Below are positions 51,528-60,906 of a stretch of DNA of 64,000 bases, one piece after another; the first letter of the stretch is position 1; every line of letters begins with the position of its first letter. Position numbers and translations under genes: made by a program. The stretch is from Bog-473 sp963726135 (lineage in GTDB: Bacteria > Actinomycetota > Acidimicrobiia > Acidimicrobiales > RAAP-2). The notes beneath the pieces are model-generated. The model saw only the letters and a program-made list of their open reading frames with translations. It was not told the origin of the DNA and did no database searches. Where the stretch lies: contig CAVSBE010000008.1 in NCBI GenBank assembly GCA_963726135.1, positions 1,550,001 to 1,614,000 on the forward strand, in the 5' to 3' direction.

Positions 51528-52727
51528 ATGGTGACCCAGTTCTACCCCCCCGTGGCCGGCGGGCAAGAGCAGTACGTCCGAAACTTGGCGCACGCACTGG
51601 TGGACCGCGGCCATCGCGTCGAGGTGGTCACGATCGCCGCTGACGCTCCCACAGGCACGACTGACGACGGTGCCGTCCCGGTCCACCGCATCCGGACGAC
51701 CGCCCAACGACTGCCCCAGCTCTACAGCGACTCGGCCCGGCCCCATGCAATGCCCGTCGTCGACCCTGGATTTCGGAAGGCAATCGGACGGCTGCTCGCC
51801 GCCGGCCGGTTCGACATCGTGCATGCCCACGACTGGAGCATCGGCTCGGCGATGGGCCCGGCCCGAGGCTCCGGTGTGCCCCTGGTGCTGACCCAGCACG
51901 ACTACAGCCATGTCTGCGCAACCAAGCGCCTCATGCGTGGTGATGAGGTCTGCTCGGGACCGACGCCGATTGCCTGCGTCCGCTGCGCGTCGTCGTGGCA
52001 CGGGCCCGTGGTCGGTCCTGGTGTCGTGCTGGCGAACGCACTCAGCCGCCGCGCCCGGACCAAGCATGTTGACGCGTTCATCCCTGTCAGCTCGGTCGTC
52101 GCCGTCAGCACGGGGCTGCCCGGGAGGAGTCCCTATGAGGTCATTCCCAACTTCATTCCCGACGACCTTGTCCTCGACGAGGCCGCGCCTCATCCTGACG
52201 GGCCGATTGTGTTCGTCGGAGACCTGAGTCGCGACAAGGGCATAGAGGTGCTGCTCGAGGCGCACAAACGACTCGGAGGCCGTCCCCACCTCGTGCTGGC
52301 GGGGAGGGCGGTGGAAACCACGCCGCTCGACTTTCACGACGAGGTCGAGCTACGGGGATTGCTCGATCACTCCGCGGTCATCGACCTGATGCAGACGGCG
52401 TCCGTCGTTGTCGTTCCCTCCATCGTGCCCGACTGCTGTCCGACAGTGGTCCTCGAGGCGATGGCAGTCGGCCGGCCGGTCGTTGCCGCGGCCAGTGGAG
52501 GGATCGTTGACCTGGTGGACGACGGGGTGACCGGGATCCTCGTGGCTCCGGGCGACCCCGTGGCCCTCTCGGCTGCCCTCCTGACGGTCGTCGACGACCC
52601 AGAGGGCGCAGCGGCAATGGGGCGGGCGGCCCTCGCGCGGGTGCGGTCGTTCACAGCATCTCCGGTCGTGGGACGGGTCGAGAACCTGTACGAGCGCCTG
52701 CGGTCCGGTCTGCCGCCAGGTAACTGA
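51528..52727 (+). CDS. Glycosyltransferase family 4
   Basis: GT-B enzyme of 399 residues. MVTQFYPPVAGGQEQYVRNL is the N-terminal loop, FDIVHAHDWSIGS and VLTQHDYSHVCATKRLMRGD (a Cys-rich insert with ACVRCASSW) the acceptor domain, and VFVGDLSRDKGIEVLLEAHK then VLEAMAVGRPVVAAASGG the donor domain. It starts at ATG 51528. Just upstream ATGCGCGTGCTGA would add MRVL, as in many relatives, but is out of frame by one base, another possible indel. It diverges from the sulfotransferase operon and converges with the flippase gene (14 bp gap). Confidence 0.9.
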   Translation: MVTQFYPPVAGGQEQYVRNLAHALVDRGHRVEVVTIAADAPTGTTDDGAVPVHRIRTTAQRLPQLYSDSARPHAMPVVDPGFRKAIGRLLAAGRFDIVHAHDWSIGSAMGPARGSGVPLVLTQHDYSHVCATKRLMRGDEVCSGPTPIACVRCASSWHGPVVGPGVVLANALSRRARTKHVDAFIPVSSVVAVSTGLPGRSPYEVIPNFIPDDLVLDEAAPHPDGPIVFVGDLSRDKGIEVLLEAHKRLGGRPHLVLAGRAVETTPLDFHDEVELRGLLDHSAVIDLMQTASVVVVPSIVPDCCPTVVLEAMAVGRPVVAAASGGIVDLVDDGVTGILVAPGDPVALSAALLTVVDDPEGAAAMGRAALARVRSFTASPVVGRVENLYERLRSGLPPGN

Positions 52728-52741
52728 CGTCCCGCCGAGAC

Positions 52742-54061
52742 TCAGTCGGGCTCGCTGCCTATGTCGGATTCGACGGCGGGGGCATGGCGATAGATACGGA
52801 GCACGGCGGGGAGCAAGAAGATGGCCTCGCACGAGGCTGAGACCGCCCAACCGACGCAGATCCCCGTGAGACCCCACAGTGCCCCGCCCAATGCCGACCC
52901 CGCAACCTCGACTGAGGTGCCGATTGCCATGATTCTGGAACCGTGGGCCATCCGATGCTGGGCCCGGCAAATCGACACATAGTGGTCCTTTATGACGTAG
53001 GCCGGCCCGACCAGTATCAGGATGCGCAACGCGGTCGTTCCATTCGCGGCATACGCAGGACCGAAGATACGCAGCGCGTACGGAGCCGCTATCTCGACGA
53101 CGAGCACGATTGCTCCAATCAGAGCGAGCGCAAAGGGAAGTGTGCGCCGGACGTGACGATGGAGGAGACCCGGGTCACCCGATCGCTCCGCGAAGAGGGA
53201 GAGTGCGAGCAGGTACGGAATGATCAGCATCGTGGACGCAAGGAGGTACGAAGCCGAGAAGTAGGCGACCTGCGACGGGGAGATGAGCAGCGTGGCGGTC
53301 AGCGGAACGATGAAAGAGACCGAGCTGATCGAGAGATTGAGCACGTGGTGCTGGAGGGAGAGCGTTGTGAAGCGACGTACGAGCGCTACGCGGTTGCTGA
53401 GCGCTCCTTCTCCCGAGGGTGTCGCCTGCAGCCCGAGCATCGGCATGCAGACGATGAAAGAGATGATCAGGGCCAGCGCCCAGGCGAAGATCAAGCCGGC
53501 ACTCGTGCGCGTCGATACGAGGACCAGGACGCCGACACAGGCAAGCTTCAGGATGGAGCTCAGGCTGCCTCGCCAGAGCTGTGCCGCACCGCGGTGCAGC
53601 CCGACTGCCGCACCATCGAGGGTCAGGCCCGCCATGGTCGCCACCGACCCCACCACGAACAGGACGGCAGTGGCCGGATCATGACCGATGATTTGCAAGC
53701 TCTTCCCGAGAAAGGGTGACAGCGCCATGGTTCCAACTGACAAAAGGAGGACAACGAACGCGGCGATGGCATTTCCGGTCGTGAAGAAGACGCGCCGCTC
53801 CGCAGCGTCGATCGGTTCGATCTCAGCCAGGAGGAGGAGCGGGATCCCGAGGGCGGCGAACGCCGCCAGCAGTAGTGCCGTCGACGCCGCCGCGGCCGCG
53901 ATACCGACGTCCCGGGCAGCAAAAAGGTGTGTCACGACCGCCCAGTACGCGAGGCCGATCACGGCGACCGCACCCTGCTTGGCCACGAGGAACGCGAAGG
54001 TGGTGAAGAGGCGCCGCAGCTCGCCCACATGTCTCGTTTCCGCACCACTGAACCAATTCAT
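52742..54061 (-). CDS. Wzx-like polysaccharide flippase
   Basis: Polytopic membrane protein of 439 residues with about twelve to fourteen helices: LFTTFAFLVAKQGAVAVIGL, GIAAAAASTALLLAAFAALG, FVVLLLSVGTMALSPFLG and others, with basic loops on the cytoplasmic side. It belongs to the polysaccharide transport/MVF-like exporters. Two flippases in one window (see 5905) suggest two glycans or a duplicated system. The gene stands alone on the minus strand. Its promoter should lie in the 560-bp gap before the GT-C-type gene. Confidence 0.85.
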   Translation of the reverse strand: MNWFSGAETRHVGELRRLFTTFAFLVAKQGAVAVIGLAYWAVVTHLFAARDVGIAAAAASTALLLAAFAALGIPLLLLAEIEPIDAAERRVFFTTGNAIAAFVVLLLSVGTMALSPFLGKSLQIIGHDPATAVLFVVGSVATMAGLTLDGAAVGLHRGAAQLWRGSLSSILKLACVGVLVLVSTRTSAGLIFAWALALIISFIVCMPMLGLQATPSGEGALSNRVALVRRFTTLSLQHHVLNLSISSVSFIVPLTATLLISPSQVAYFSASYLLASTMLIIPYLLALSLFAERSGDPGLLHRHVRRTLPFALALIGAIVLVVEIAAPYALRIFGPAYAANGTTALRILILVGPAYVIKDHYVSICRAQHRMAHGSRIMAIGTSVEVAGSALGGALWGLTGICVGWAVSASCEAIFLLPAVLRIYRHAPAVESDIGSEPD

Positions 54062-54625
54062 CGTGCCGGCACCGTCTTTTGGCTGCGACAGGGTGCGCCA
54101 GGCACGAGCAGCGCTCCGCTCACAGACCTGGAGCGCCGATGCGATGCTCGTGATCCCCGCGCTTCACCGGCAGATTCTAACTCTGGCAATTCGTCCGGTC
54201 CCTCAACAATGCCCACATGCGTCCGACGAGCGAATGATCGAGGCTAACGCCTCGGTCACCGGCTGGCCCACGAGTCCCGAGGACCGATGGTGCGGACTCG
54301 ATTCCCGGCTGCGCCCTGCTCTGGTCTTGCTGGGTCCACCCTGGGAAGCGGAGGCCAACCCCGGCAGCCTCCACCGGCTCGCACCGGGAGGCTCGGGTCC
54401 GACAGTGAGGTCACGGCCGGAGAGCGGAGGCTCGGAGAGGCTGGCTCCGGTCCCCCACGGTCAGTCGGCTGGCGCTGACCCGCGGCGGCGAGGCAACCGC
54501 GCCCATGTCATACTTGGAGCTGCCACTTGGGTGCCGAGACGCGGCGGCTCGTCTCAAAGAGCCCGAACTGGGATGCTGGCCCCGGAACGGGCTCACACAA
54601 CGAGAGGCAATGTGCCAGGGCACTG
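54062..54625. other. Divergent intergenic region, 560 bp
   Basis: This separates the flippase (minus) from the GT-C-like membrane protein (plus) and should hold both promoters. The frame of the downstream gene is open from 54527, but that extension looks noncoding. No clear hexamers, operators or RNA genes were recognised. Confidence 0.5.
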
Positions 54626-56803
54626 ATGTCACAGCGAATTCGCCCTAGTCTCCACGAATACGGCGAGGCGGTTGCCGGCCCCTCCTTCGACGCACCCGAC
54701 ATCCGTCGTGAGCCTCCGGCCCCGAAGCCTGCGACGCCGTCGGTTCCCCCTCCAGTCGACCGTCCAAGGCTCGGTGTCGTGCTCGTGTTGTCCGGGCTCG
54801 GCCTTCTGCTGCAGGGGGCGGCCGACGCCCTCGCTCGCACCGGGCATGGATCGACGTCGCTCGCGCTCTTCCTCCTTGGCATCACCCTTCTCTTCGGCGC
54901 CTGCGCGTGGCGTCTCACGAGCGAGCACGCCGCACGAAGGGAGCGGGTGTGGGTCTCACTTGTTCTCGGACTCGGGCTCTTCGCCTCGTACGCGATGCTC
55001 CACCCGCTTCTCTTGGACAGCTTCGACGAGCTGGCCCACCTTGGGACCCTCACCCGGCTACTCGACAGCCATGCCCTCTTCCCCACCAATTCCATCCTGC
55101 CCGTAAGCCCCTACTACCCGGGGCTCGAACTGGCCACTGCGGCGACCAGATGGGTCACCGGTCTCCCTTTGGTGATCGATCAGCTGATCGTGCTCGCCGC
55201 CGTCCGCCTCGTGCTCGTGCTCGCCGTCTTCCTCATCGTCGAGCGTGCCTGCCACTCCTCGCGTGCAGGTGGCATCGGCGTGCTCGTCTACGCGGCAAGC
55301 CCACAGTTCTACGGCTTCGATGCCCAGTACGCGTACGAGACGATCGCCCTCGCCTTCGCCGTCGCCGTCGTGTACCTGCTCTTCGTCTCAATCGATACCG
55401 CACGACCCAAGACCGGGAGATCGTTCGCGCTTGCGCTCGGTTGCGTCGCGGCGGTCGTGGTCAGCCACCACGTCACCGGCTGGCTCACCGTCGGTTTACT
55501 CGTCGTGTGGGCCGCCGGGCTGTACCTCACTGCCAACCCTCGCCGCCGTCTCACACTCACCGGCTGGGGACCTGCCCCGAGCCTCTTCGCCGCGCCCACG
55601 GCGCAGGTCTCTGCCGACCCACCCTTGGCGCTGGAAGATCCGCCGCCGGCCCGGGCCAAGGCCTGGTCCACGTCCGGGGGTGAGACACCCGGCAAGAGGA
55701 GGACCCAGGCCCGGATCGTCGGGATCGCCGCCGCCGTCGGCCTCATCCTCGGCGGAGCTTGGACCTTGTTCGTGGGTCGCTTGCTCACCCCGTACTTGGG
55801 TCCCGTCTTTGCAGCCGCGTCGGCAGACCTCGCCGAGGCATTGGGCAACGGTCACGGGAACCGAGCGCTCTTCAAGAGCGCCGCCGGTGGCGGGTCACCC
55901 CACTGGGAGATCGCATTGATCCTGGCGTCTGCGCTCGTTTGGTGCGTCGTCCTCGTTCCTTCGTTGTTCAGCGTGATCTTCAAGAGAAGTGTTCGCGGCG
56001 GAGCCCTGCGCTACATCCCAGCAGTCATAGCCGCCACCTATCCAATCTCCGTACTCGCCAATGTCTCGTCGGGTAGCAAACTGGTCGCTGAGCGCGCGAC
56101 GACCTTCATCTTCTTCGGCGTCGCACTGGTCGTTGGCGCGTGGCTAGCGAGACGCATTTCGCGGGACCGTCACGTGATCGAGCGAGCCGCGACCATCGGG
56201 GTGGCGGCCGTGGTCTTCTTGGGCAGCCTGCTCTTCGGCATAGGCCCGCTCGTGAGTCTCCTGCCCGGCCCCTATCACGTCGGCGCCGACGAGCTGTCAT
56301 ATGGCTCCCCCTCGCTCGCCGTGGCGCACTGGGCCGACACCAATCTCCCAGCAGGGTCTCACGTTGCGACCGACAAGGACAATGGCGTGTTGCTCAACGC
56401 CATGGGAGGCGTCGTTTCGGTGACGGCCGAGAGCGGGCTGGTCAATCCGGAGCTTCTCTTCTTCGACCGTCGACTCAGCCTGTACGACATCTACCTCATC
56501 CGCAAGGCCGACATCCGCTACATCGTCGTGGACGACCGCCTCGCCCAGGGACCCCCCCTCTACGGAACCTACATTGCCGATGGCGAACCTTCGACCCGTC
56601 TCACCCTGGCCGAGCTCGACAAGTTCAACTCGTATCCCTTCATCAAGCGCATCTACGACAACGGTCCGATCCAGGTGTACGACGTGACCGCTCTTCTCCG
56701 CCCGTCCGCTCGCTCTGCTCCCGCAGGCCCGCCGGCGGGGGGACTGGTCTTGACGTGGGCGTCTTCCTCTTGGCCGCAGTGGTTGCGCTGCTGTGGCTGC
56801 TGA
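54626..56803 (+). CDS. Large multi-pass membrane protein, GT-C glycosyltransferase-like
   Basis: A 725-residue protein with twelve or more hydrophobic helices. The N-terminal loop after the second helix has LLLDSFDELAHLGTLTRLLD, the place where GT-C enzymes keep a catalytic acidic pair (DE). Helices follow in SPYYPGLELATAATRWVTGL and SHHVTGWLTVGLLVVWAA, and a soluble C-terminal extracytoplasmic domain runs from about residue 560 (YGSPSLAVAHWADTNLPAGS, VVDDRLAQGPPLYGTYIADG). The fold suggests lipid-phosphate-sugar-dependent transfer. ATG 54626 is chosen because it follows GCACTG and starts the conserved part. Its last 17 residues overlap the next gene in a different frame. Confidence 0.75.
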   Translation: MSQRIRPSLHEYGEAVAGPSFDAPDIRREPPAPKPATPSVPPPVDRPRLGVVLVLSGLGLLLQGAADALARTGHGSTSLALFLLGITLLFGACAWRLTSEHAARRERVWVSLVLGLGLFASYAMLHPLLLDSFDELAHLGTLTRLLDSHALFPTNSILPVSPYYPGLELATAATRWVTGLPLVIDQLIVLAAVRLVLVLAVFLIVERACHSSRAGGIGVLVYAASPQFYGFDAQYAYETIALAFAVAVVYLLFVSIDTARPKTGRSFALALGCVAAVVVSHHVTGWLTVGLLVVWAAGLYLTANPRRRLTLTGWGPAPSLFAAPTAQVSADPPLALEDPPPARAKAWSTSGGETPGKRRTQARIVGIAAAVGLILGGAWTLFVGRLLTPYLGPVFAAASADLAEALGNGHGNRALFKSAAGGGSPHWEIALILASALVWCVVLVPSLFSVIFKRSVRGGALRYIPAVIAATYPISVLANVSSGSKLVAERATTFIFFGVALVVGAWLARRISRDRHVIERAATIGVAAVVFLGSLLFGIGPLVSLLPGPYHVGADELSYGSPSLAVAHWADTNLPAGSHVATDKDNGVLLNAMGGVVSVTAESGLVNPELLFFDRRLSLYDIYLIRKADIRYIVVDDRLAQGPPLYGTYIADGEPSTRLTLAELDKFNSYPFIKRIYDNGPIQVYDVTALLRPSARSAPAGPPAGGLVLTWASSSWPQWLRCCGC

Positions 56804-58005
56804 GATTGCGCCGCCGTCCGGGGCGGGTCCACGACGTCGAGCACCTCGTTGTCTGCGGAGTGGTGGGGGCACTGGTGATCGGCGTCTTTGGTGCCTTCTT
56901 CATTCGCCTGACACACCTGCCGCCCGAAACGATCGCCATCATCGTCTTACTGGTGCTCTTTGGGCTGAGCCTGCGCCCGGAGAACCGGCAGCGACGCGGC
57001 CCGACGGAGGAGGAGGACTCCCCCGACTTCGACCGCACGAACGGGCGATCGCAGCCGTTGCAGACGTCCATGAAGTTCCGCGGCATCCCCGACTCGGTGG
57101 TCGTCGGCACGAAGTTCTACGAGCGCCGGGAGATAAAGGACGTGCTCGCCTACGTGCGCGTGCTCGCCGACCGCGACGACGAGGTGTCGGCTCGGCGCAT
57201 CGTCAACATCCCGAGGCGCGGCATCGGCGGCACCTCGGTCTCGCGCTTGGCCGCGTGGGCCCAGTTCAACCACGTCTCCTTCAGCGACGCCATCGACCGT
57301 GCCGCTGAGGCCGGACTCAACGGCACGGCGCTACGCGGCGCCGGGCAGTTGTCCAAGATGTTGGCCGAGCTGCGCCCGCTCATGCACACGATGAGGCCGG
57401 CCGACTTCGTCGATCTGGTGGCCGACCGCACCGGCTACAAGGCCGAGTTGGTGGCCGAGCACACCCACGAGTCGGCCGGCCGCATTGAGAACCTGGCCGA
57501 GCTGGTCGAGCTGGCCGCCGATTTTGACGACGTCCCGGGGTTCTTGGAAGCCGTCGCATTGGCGGCGGAAACCGCCGGCCTCGACCCCGCGGCGGCGATG
57601 GGCCTGCCGGCCGGCACCGGCCGGTCAGACCCGTCGTTCATCCCTCCCCGGGGTAGGACTCGTCGCTCGCGGGCCCAGGTGCTCCTCGGCTGCGGAGGGC
57701 TGGCGCTCTTCGCTGTCGGTGCCACCTTGGCCACGGTCGCGTCGCTCAAGGAGTGGACGCCTCCACCGGAGCTGTCGGTGGCCACGAGCACCACCGGTGG
57801 TTCCGTCGCACAGGTGCAGCTCGGCTCGGCCGGTCCCGTGACCGCAACGCTCGAGGTCAGAAACGGTGGCCGCGCGGTCTGGCGTTCCAGCCTGGCGCGG
57901 ACCGCCGCGGCGCAGGACGTGGACCTTCCGACTGGTCTGCTCCACAAGGGTTCACGCGTGGTGCTGGTCAGCGGCGGGCACTCCCTACGCGAAGTCGACG
58001 CCTGA
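56755..58005 (+). CDS. Chimeric membrane protein containing a UvrD/PcrA helicase segment
   Basis: From GTG 56755 the 416-residue protein has two transmembrane helices (residues about 2-18 and 32-70) and an acidic linker. From residue about 92 to 280 it has DFDRTNGRSQPLQTS, VVVGTKFYERREIKDVLAYV, DDEVSARRIVNIPRRGIGGT and VADRTGYKAELVAEHTHESA then GRIENLAELVELAADFDDV. That middle is homologous to the 1B/2B-2A part of UvrD/PcrA DNA helicases, without Walker motifs or the final helicase motif V-VI. A new transmembrane helix (about 308-330) and a 75-residue extracytoplasmic domain follow. No frame interruption is seen. Either a true domain capture or an assembly chimera. Confidence 0.65.
   Translation: MGVFLLAAVVALLWLLRLRRRPGRVHDVEHLVVCGVVGALVIGVFGAFFIRLTHLPPETIAIIVLLVLFGLSLRPENRQRRGPTEEEDSPDFDRTNGRSQPLQTSMKFRGIPDSVVVGTKFYERREIKDVLAYVRVLADRDDEVSARRIVNIPRRGIGGTSVSRLAAWAQFNHVSFSDAIDRAAEAGLNGTALRGAGQLSKMLAELRPLMHTMRPADFVDLVADRTGYKAELVAEHTHESAGRIENLAELVELAADFDDVPGFLEAVALAAETAGLDPAAAMGLPAGTGRSDPSFIPPRGRTRRSRAQVLLGCGGLALFAVGATLATVASLKEWTPPPELSVATSTTGGSVAQVQLGSAGPVTATLEVRNGGRAVWRSSLARTAAAQDVDLPTGLLHKGSRVVLVSGGHSLREVDA
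57028..57594 (+). other. UvrD/PcrA-derived segment inside the membrane protein gene
   Basis: The piece encodes about 189 residues matching the region around helicase motif IV-IVa (GTKFYERREIKDVLAY) to just before the VTLMTxHxxKGLE motif. Both joints are in frame. Codon character resembles the flanks, so no recent foreign origin is obvious. Confidence 0.75.
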
Positions 58006-58101
58006 CCGATCACCGGCCCGTTCGCATCCTCCCAACGAGCCGAGCCCGGGCGACGCACCCCCACCGGAAGATCATCGGTGCTCGGACGAGCCTGGCCCGA
58101 C

Positions 58102-59016
58102 CTACTCGTCGCTCCCGTTCGCACCGGCGCAGGACAAGGCGAACGGCTGCAGCAACACTCCGAGCTGGTCGAGGCATTCGAGGTTCGGCACGTTCGGCGC
58201 CGGCCGCACAAGCCCGAGGAGCGAGTCCGCTCGCACCGGCAGTTTGACCGGCAGGACCTCGGCGGCACGCAAGGCTCCGTACACGATCATGGGAGGGGTG
58301 GGGACGAATCGGGGGCGTGGCTTCCCCATACTGGCGGCGAAGCTCGTCAGGAGCTCCGTGAAAGGAACGGGGTCGGGATGGGCGATCCCGACCGGGAGGG
58401 CCGGGACCTGTTCGGCCCGGGCCAGCGCCACCAGGGTGGCCGCGAAGTCCTGCTCTGAGACGGTGAATTGGCGCGCTCTCGGGCCGAAGTCGGGAAGGAC
58501 AGGCAAGGTAGCCAGGCGGCGCAGCGTCCCGGCCATCCCACCCCAGCTCGCTCCGTAGACCAGGCCAGGCCGTACGACGCACACCCCTCGAGCCGCGGCC
58601 GCCATCTCGGTTGCCAGCTTGGCCCGGCCGTAGAGTTGACGGGTCCCCGGATAGGCCGACATCGACGAGAGCGCGATGGTCCGGCGAACCCCGCTGGTGA
58701 CGGCGCGGTCGAAGAGCGCGACGGTGCCGAAGACGTTCGACTGCCAGATGTCGGTCCTGCTGGTCAGCGTCATGTCGTAGGCGCAGTGAACGAGGAGGTC
58801 GACGCCGTCCAGGGCATCGGACGAGCCGGCCGAGTTCAGGTCGAAGAGGCGGTCGCTGCTCCCCTGGACCGGGGACCGGACCAGCCGACGGACCGTGTAG
58901 CCGGCCGAACCGAAGGCAGCAACGAGGACCGAACCCAGGTAGCCGCTGGCGCCGGTGATGGCGACGACCGGCTGGGCGGCGGGCGTTGGGATCCCGGCGG
59001 GATGCGCGGTCGTCAC
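58102..59016 (-). CDS. NAD-dependent epimerase/dehydratase-like (extended SDR)
   Basis: A 304-residue Rossmann-fold protein. PVVAITGASGYLGSVLVAAF is the TGxxGxxG cofactor site and VRRTIALSSMSAYPGTRQLY gives the catalytic serine and nearby tyrosine (YPG... or QLYGRAK, the YxxxK pair). VCVVRPGLVYGASWGGM holds the substrate loop. The long frame from 59322 is rejected; GTG 59016 overlaps the stop of the GMC oxidoreductase as GTGA. It probably alters a nucleotide sugar or lipid-linked sugar together with the GMC enzyme. It could also be a reductase. Confidence 0.87.
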   Translation of the reverse strand: MTTAHPAGIPTPAAQPVVAITGASGYLGSVLVAAFGSAGYTVRRLVRSPVQGSSDRLFDLNSAGSSDALDGVDLLVHCAYDMTLTSRTDIWQSNVFGTVALFDRAVTSGVRRTIALSSMSAYPGTRQLYGRAKLATEMAAAARGVCVVRPGLVYGASWGGMAGTLRRLATLPVLPDFGPRARQFTVSEQDFAATLVALARAEQVPALPVGIAHPDPVPFTELLTSFAASMGKPRPRFVPTPPMIVYGALRAAEVLPVKLPVRADSLLGLVRPAPNVPNLECLDQLGVLLQPFALSCAGANGSDE

Positions 59017-60608
59017 CGTGGGCTCCCGAGCGTTTCGCTGGCGATGCGATGGGCGTTGGCCATGATCGTCAAGGTGAAAGTCGTGGCGGGGACGTCTGGA
59101 AATACGGACGCATCCACCAGGTGTATGTGGTCCCACATGGCGAGTCGCCCGGTCCGATCGGTGGTGGTTCCCGTACGCGACCGACCATGAGGGAAGCTCG
59201 CCCCGAAGTGATAGCTCTTGGCTGCCCCGGAGACCGAGATCATGGGGACCGCGGGCCACAGGTCCAGAGCCGGTGCGACCTTGAGCATGGAGCGCACCAG
59301 CGAGCGCAACATCGGTGGCCATCGGTCACCGGCGTCGCCCTCGATCTCCAAGAGGGGCAACTGATCGTTCCCTCCAGACGGGCGGCGGGCCACGACCTTC
59401 ACCTTGGGCGACCCCCATCCCGGCACGTAGCCCAGCCCCACTGAGACCCGCCGCAGAAGTGCCGCCAGTCCTGGTTCGGCGCGCGGATGTCGGACCACCC
59501 CGGGCAGAGATGCGAGAAAGGCCGGGTTGTACTCGTAGAAGTGGACCTGACAGAGATCGACGCCTTCGCCGCTGACGTCGTAGAGCAGATTGAACTGGTT
59601 GAGGGTGAAGTTCCGTGCGGAGCGCGGATCGGGAACGGGATGCCGCGACAGGGCGGGCATCACGAACTGCACGGACTCCTGAAGGTAGACAGCCTGGTCG
59701 AAGGCACCGAGGGAGCCGAGCACCAGCCGCGCGGTGCCGATCCCACCACACGCCACGAAGATCCGGTCGGCACTGATTCGTTCCAGCCGTCCCGTTCTGG
59801 TACTCCGGACCAGCACCTGTGGCTCGCCGTCGACCTCATCGAGATGTACGGCGAGCATGTCGGGCCGATAGCTGATCCGCTTCCGGCTCCGAAGGCGGTC
59901 GAATGTATGGGAGCTCGAGTAGATCAGCTGGTGAGGGCAACCGGTCATACACAGACCACAGCGAGTGCACTCGTCCGAGCGGAACGCCAGCCGAGCCCGG
60001 CCGAGGGTGATGCCGTGCGACCGGACGAGAGCACGTCGGTCCTGGTACCGACCGAGTACGCGATCGGTCCGGTCCGCGGGCGGTGGCAGCGGTCGGGCCG
60101 GAGCCATCAACGGGAAGAGCTCGCTGAGGTCGTCCTCCTCTCCGGCCAAGGTCATCTCCGTCAGAGCGGTGCAGTAGTGCGGCTCCATCTCGGTCCACGT
60201 GATCGGCCATCCATCGAACGTTCGTTTAGAGAAGGGCATGACCTGGGCGCCCCAGATGTTCGAAAAGCCCCCGTAGGCGCCGGAGACCACCGACGGGTTG
60301 GCAGATCCACGGGGCTCTATCCCAGCCAGCTGCCCGTCGTCACGGAACGGGAAGTCCGAGCCGTAGGCCCGCTTCTGCGGAAGTCCTCCACGCCGGACCG
60401 GCACCGGTTGGTGACTGATGCGCTCGACGTCGGTCGGCGACCAACACCCCTCGTCCGTTGTCGCGAGCCGATGCACCGTCGACTGGAGGTCCGGTTCGAG
60501 CATGCCCCCAACATCGATGACGGTGACCTGCTGTGCCGGATCGGCCGTCAGGGCCAGGGCGGCCCCCGCCGCCCCGGGGCCGGATCCGATGATCAGCGCT
60601 TTCGGCAT
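59013..60608 (-). CDS. GMC-type FAD oxidoreductase with a 2x2 cysteine motif
   Basis: A 531-residue flavoprotein. MPKALIIGSGPGAAGAALAL is the FAD-binding GxGxxG; NPSVVSGAYGGFSNIWGAQV lies near the ribose, and the conserved C-terminal His/Asn regions appear in SYHFGASFPHG and HLVDASVFPDVPATTFTLTI. An insert ECTRCGLCMTGCPHQLIYSS has four cysteines in a ferredoxin-like C-x2-C-x2-C-x3-C arrangement, suggesting an iron-sulfur cluster, which is uncommon in this family. The next gene, an epimerase-like SDR, overlaps by four bases. The pair may oxidise and reshape a sugar or sterol-like compound. Confidence 0.85.
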   Translation of the reverse strand: MPKALIIGSGPGAAGAALALTADPAQQVTVIDVGGMLEPDLQSTVHRLATTDEGCWSPTDVERISHQPVPVRRGGLPQKRAYGSDFPFRDDGQLAGIEPRGSANPSVVSGAYGGFSNIWGAQVMPFSKRTFDGWPITWTEMEPHYCTALTEMTLAGEEDDLSELFPLMAPARPLPPPADRTDRVLGRYQDRRALVRSHGITLGRARLAFRSDECTRCGLCMTGCPHQLIYSSSHTFDRLRSRKRISYRPDMLAVHLDEVDGEPQVLVRSTRTGRLERISADRIFVACGGIGTARLVLGSLGAFDQAVYLQESVQFVMPALSRHPVPDPRSARNFTLNQFNLLYDVSGEGVDLCQVHFYEYNPAFLASLPGVVRHPRAEPGLAALLRRVSVGLGYVPGWGSPKVKVVARRPSGGNDQLPLLEIEGDAGDRWPPMLRSLVRSMLKVAPALDLWPAVPMISVSGAAKSYHFGASFPHGRSRTGTTTDRTGRLAMWDHIHLVDASVFPDVPATTFTLTIMANAHRIASETLGSPR

Positions 60609-60906
60609 GGTGGGCTCAGGTGGTCGCGGAAGCGGGCACCCTCGTCACCGCTCCCCGCCGCTACCCATGGCACCCAAGGTCGGCATCGTACTCGCATGCC
60701 ATGCCTCATCAGAAGGCCGCGCGCGGTCGAGACGGCCGTGTCCCTGTCGCTGTGATTCGCCTGGGGGCTCGATCTCGGGACTCTCGGGGCCTACAGCCCG
60801 ACGCGAATCGACAAAATTTTCTGTATTTGATCCGATCGGCTCTACCTCTCCGGGGAGCCGGTGGTCAATCCTTGCGTGGTAGGCCGAGTTGGGAGCGGAG
60901 CGACGC

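Noticed and set aside
54527..54625. N-terminal extension of the GT-C-like gene
   Set aside because: The added codons look random and the conserved part begins at ATG 54626.
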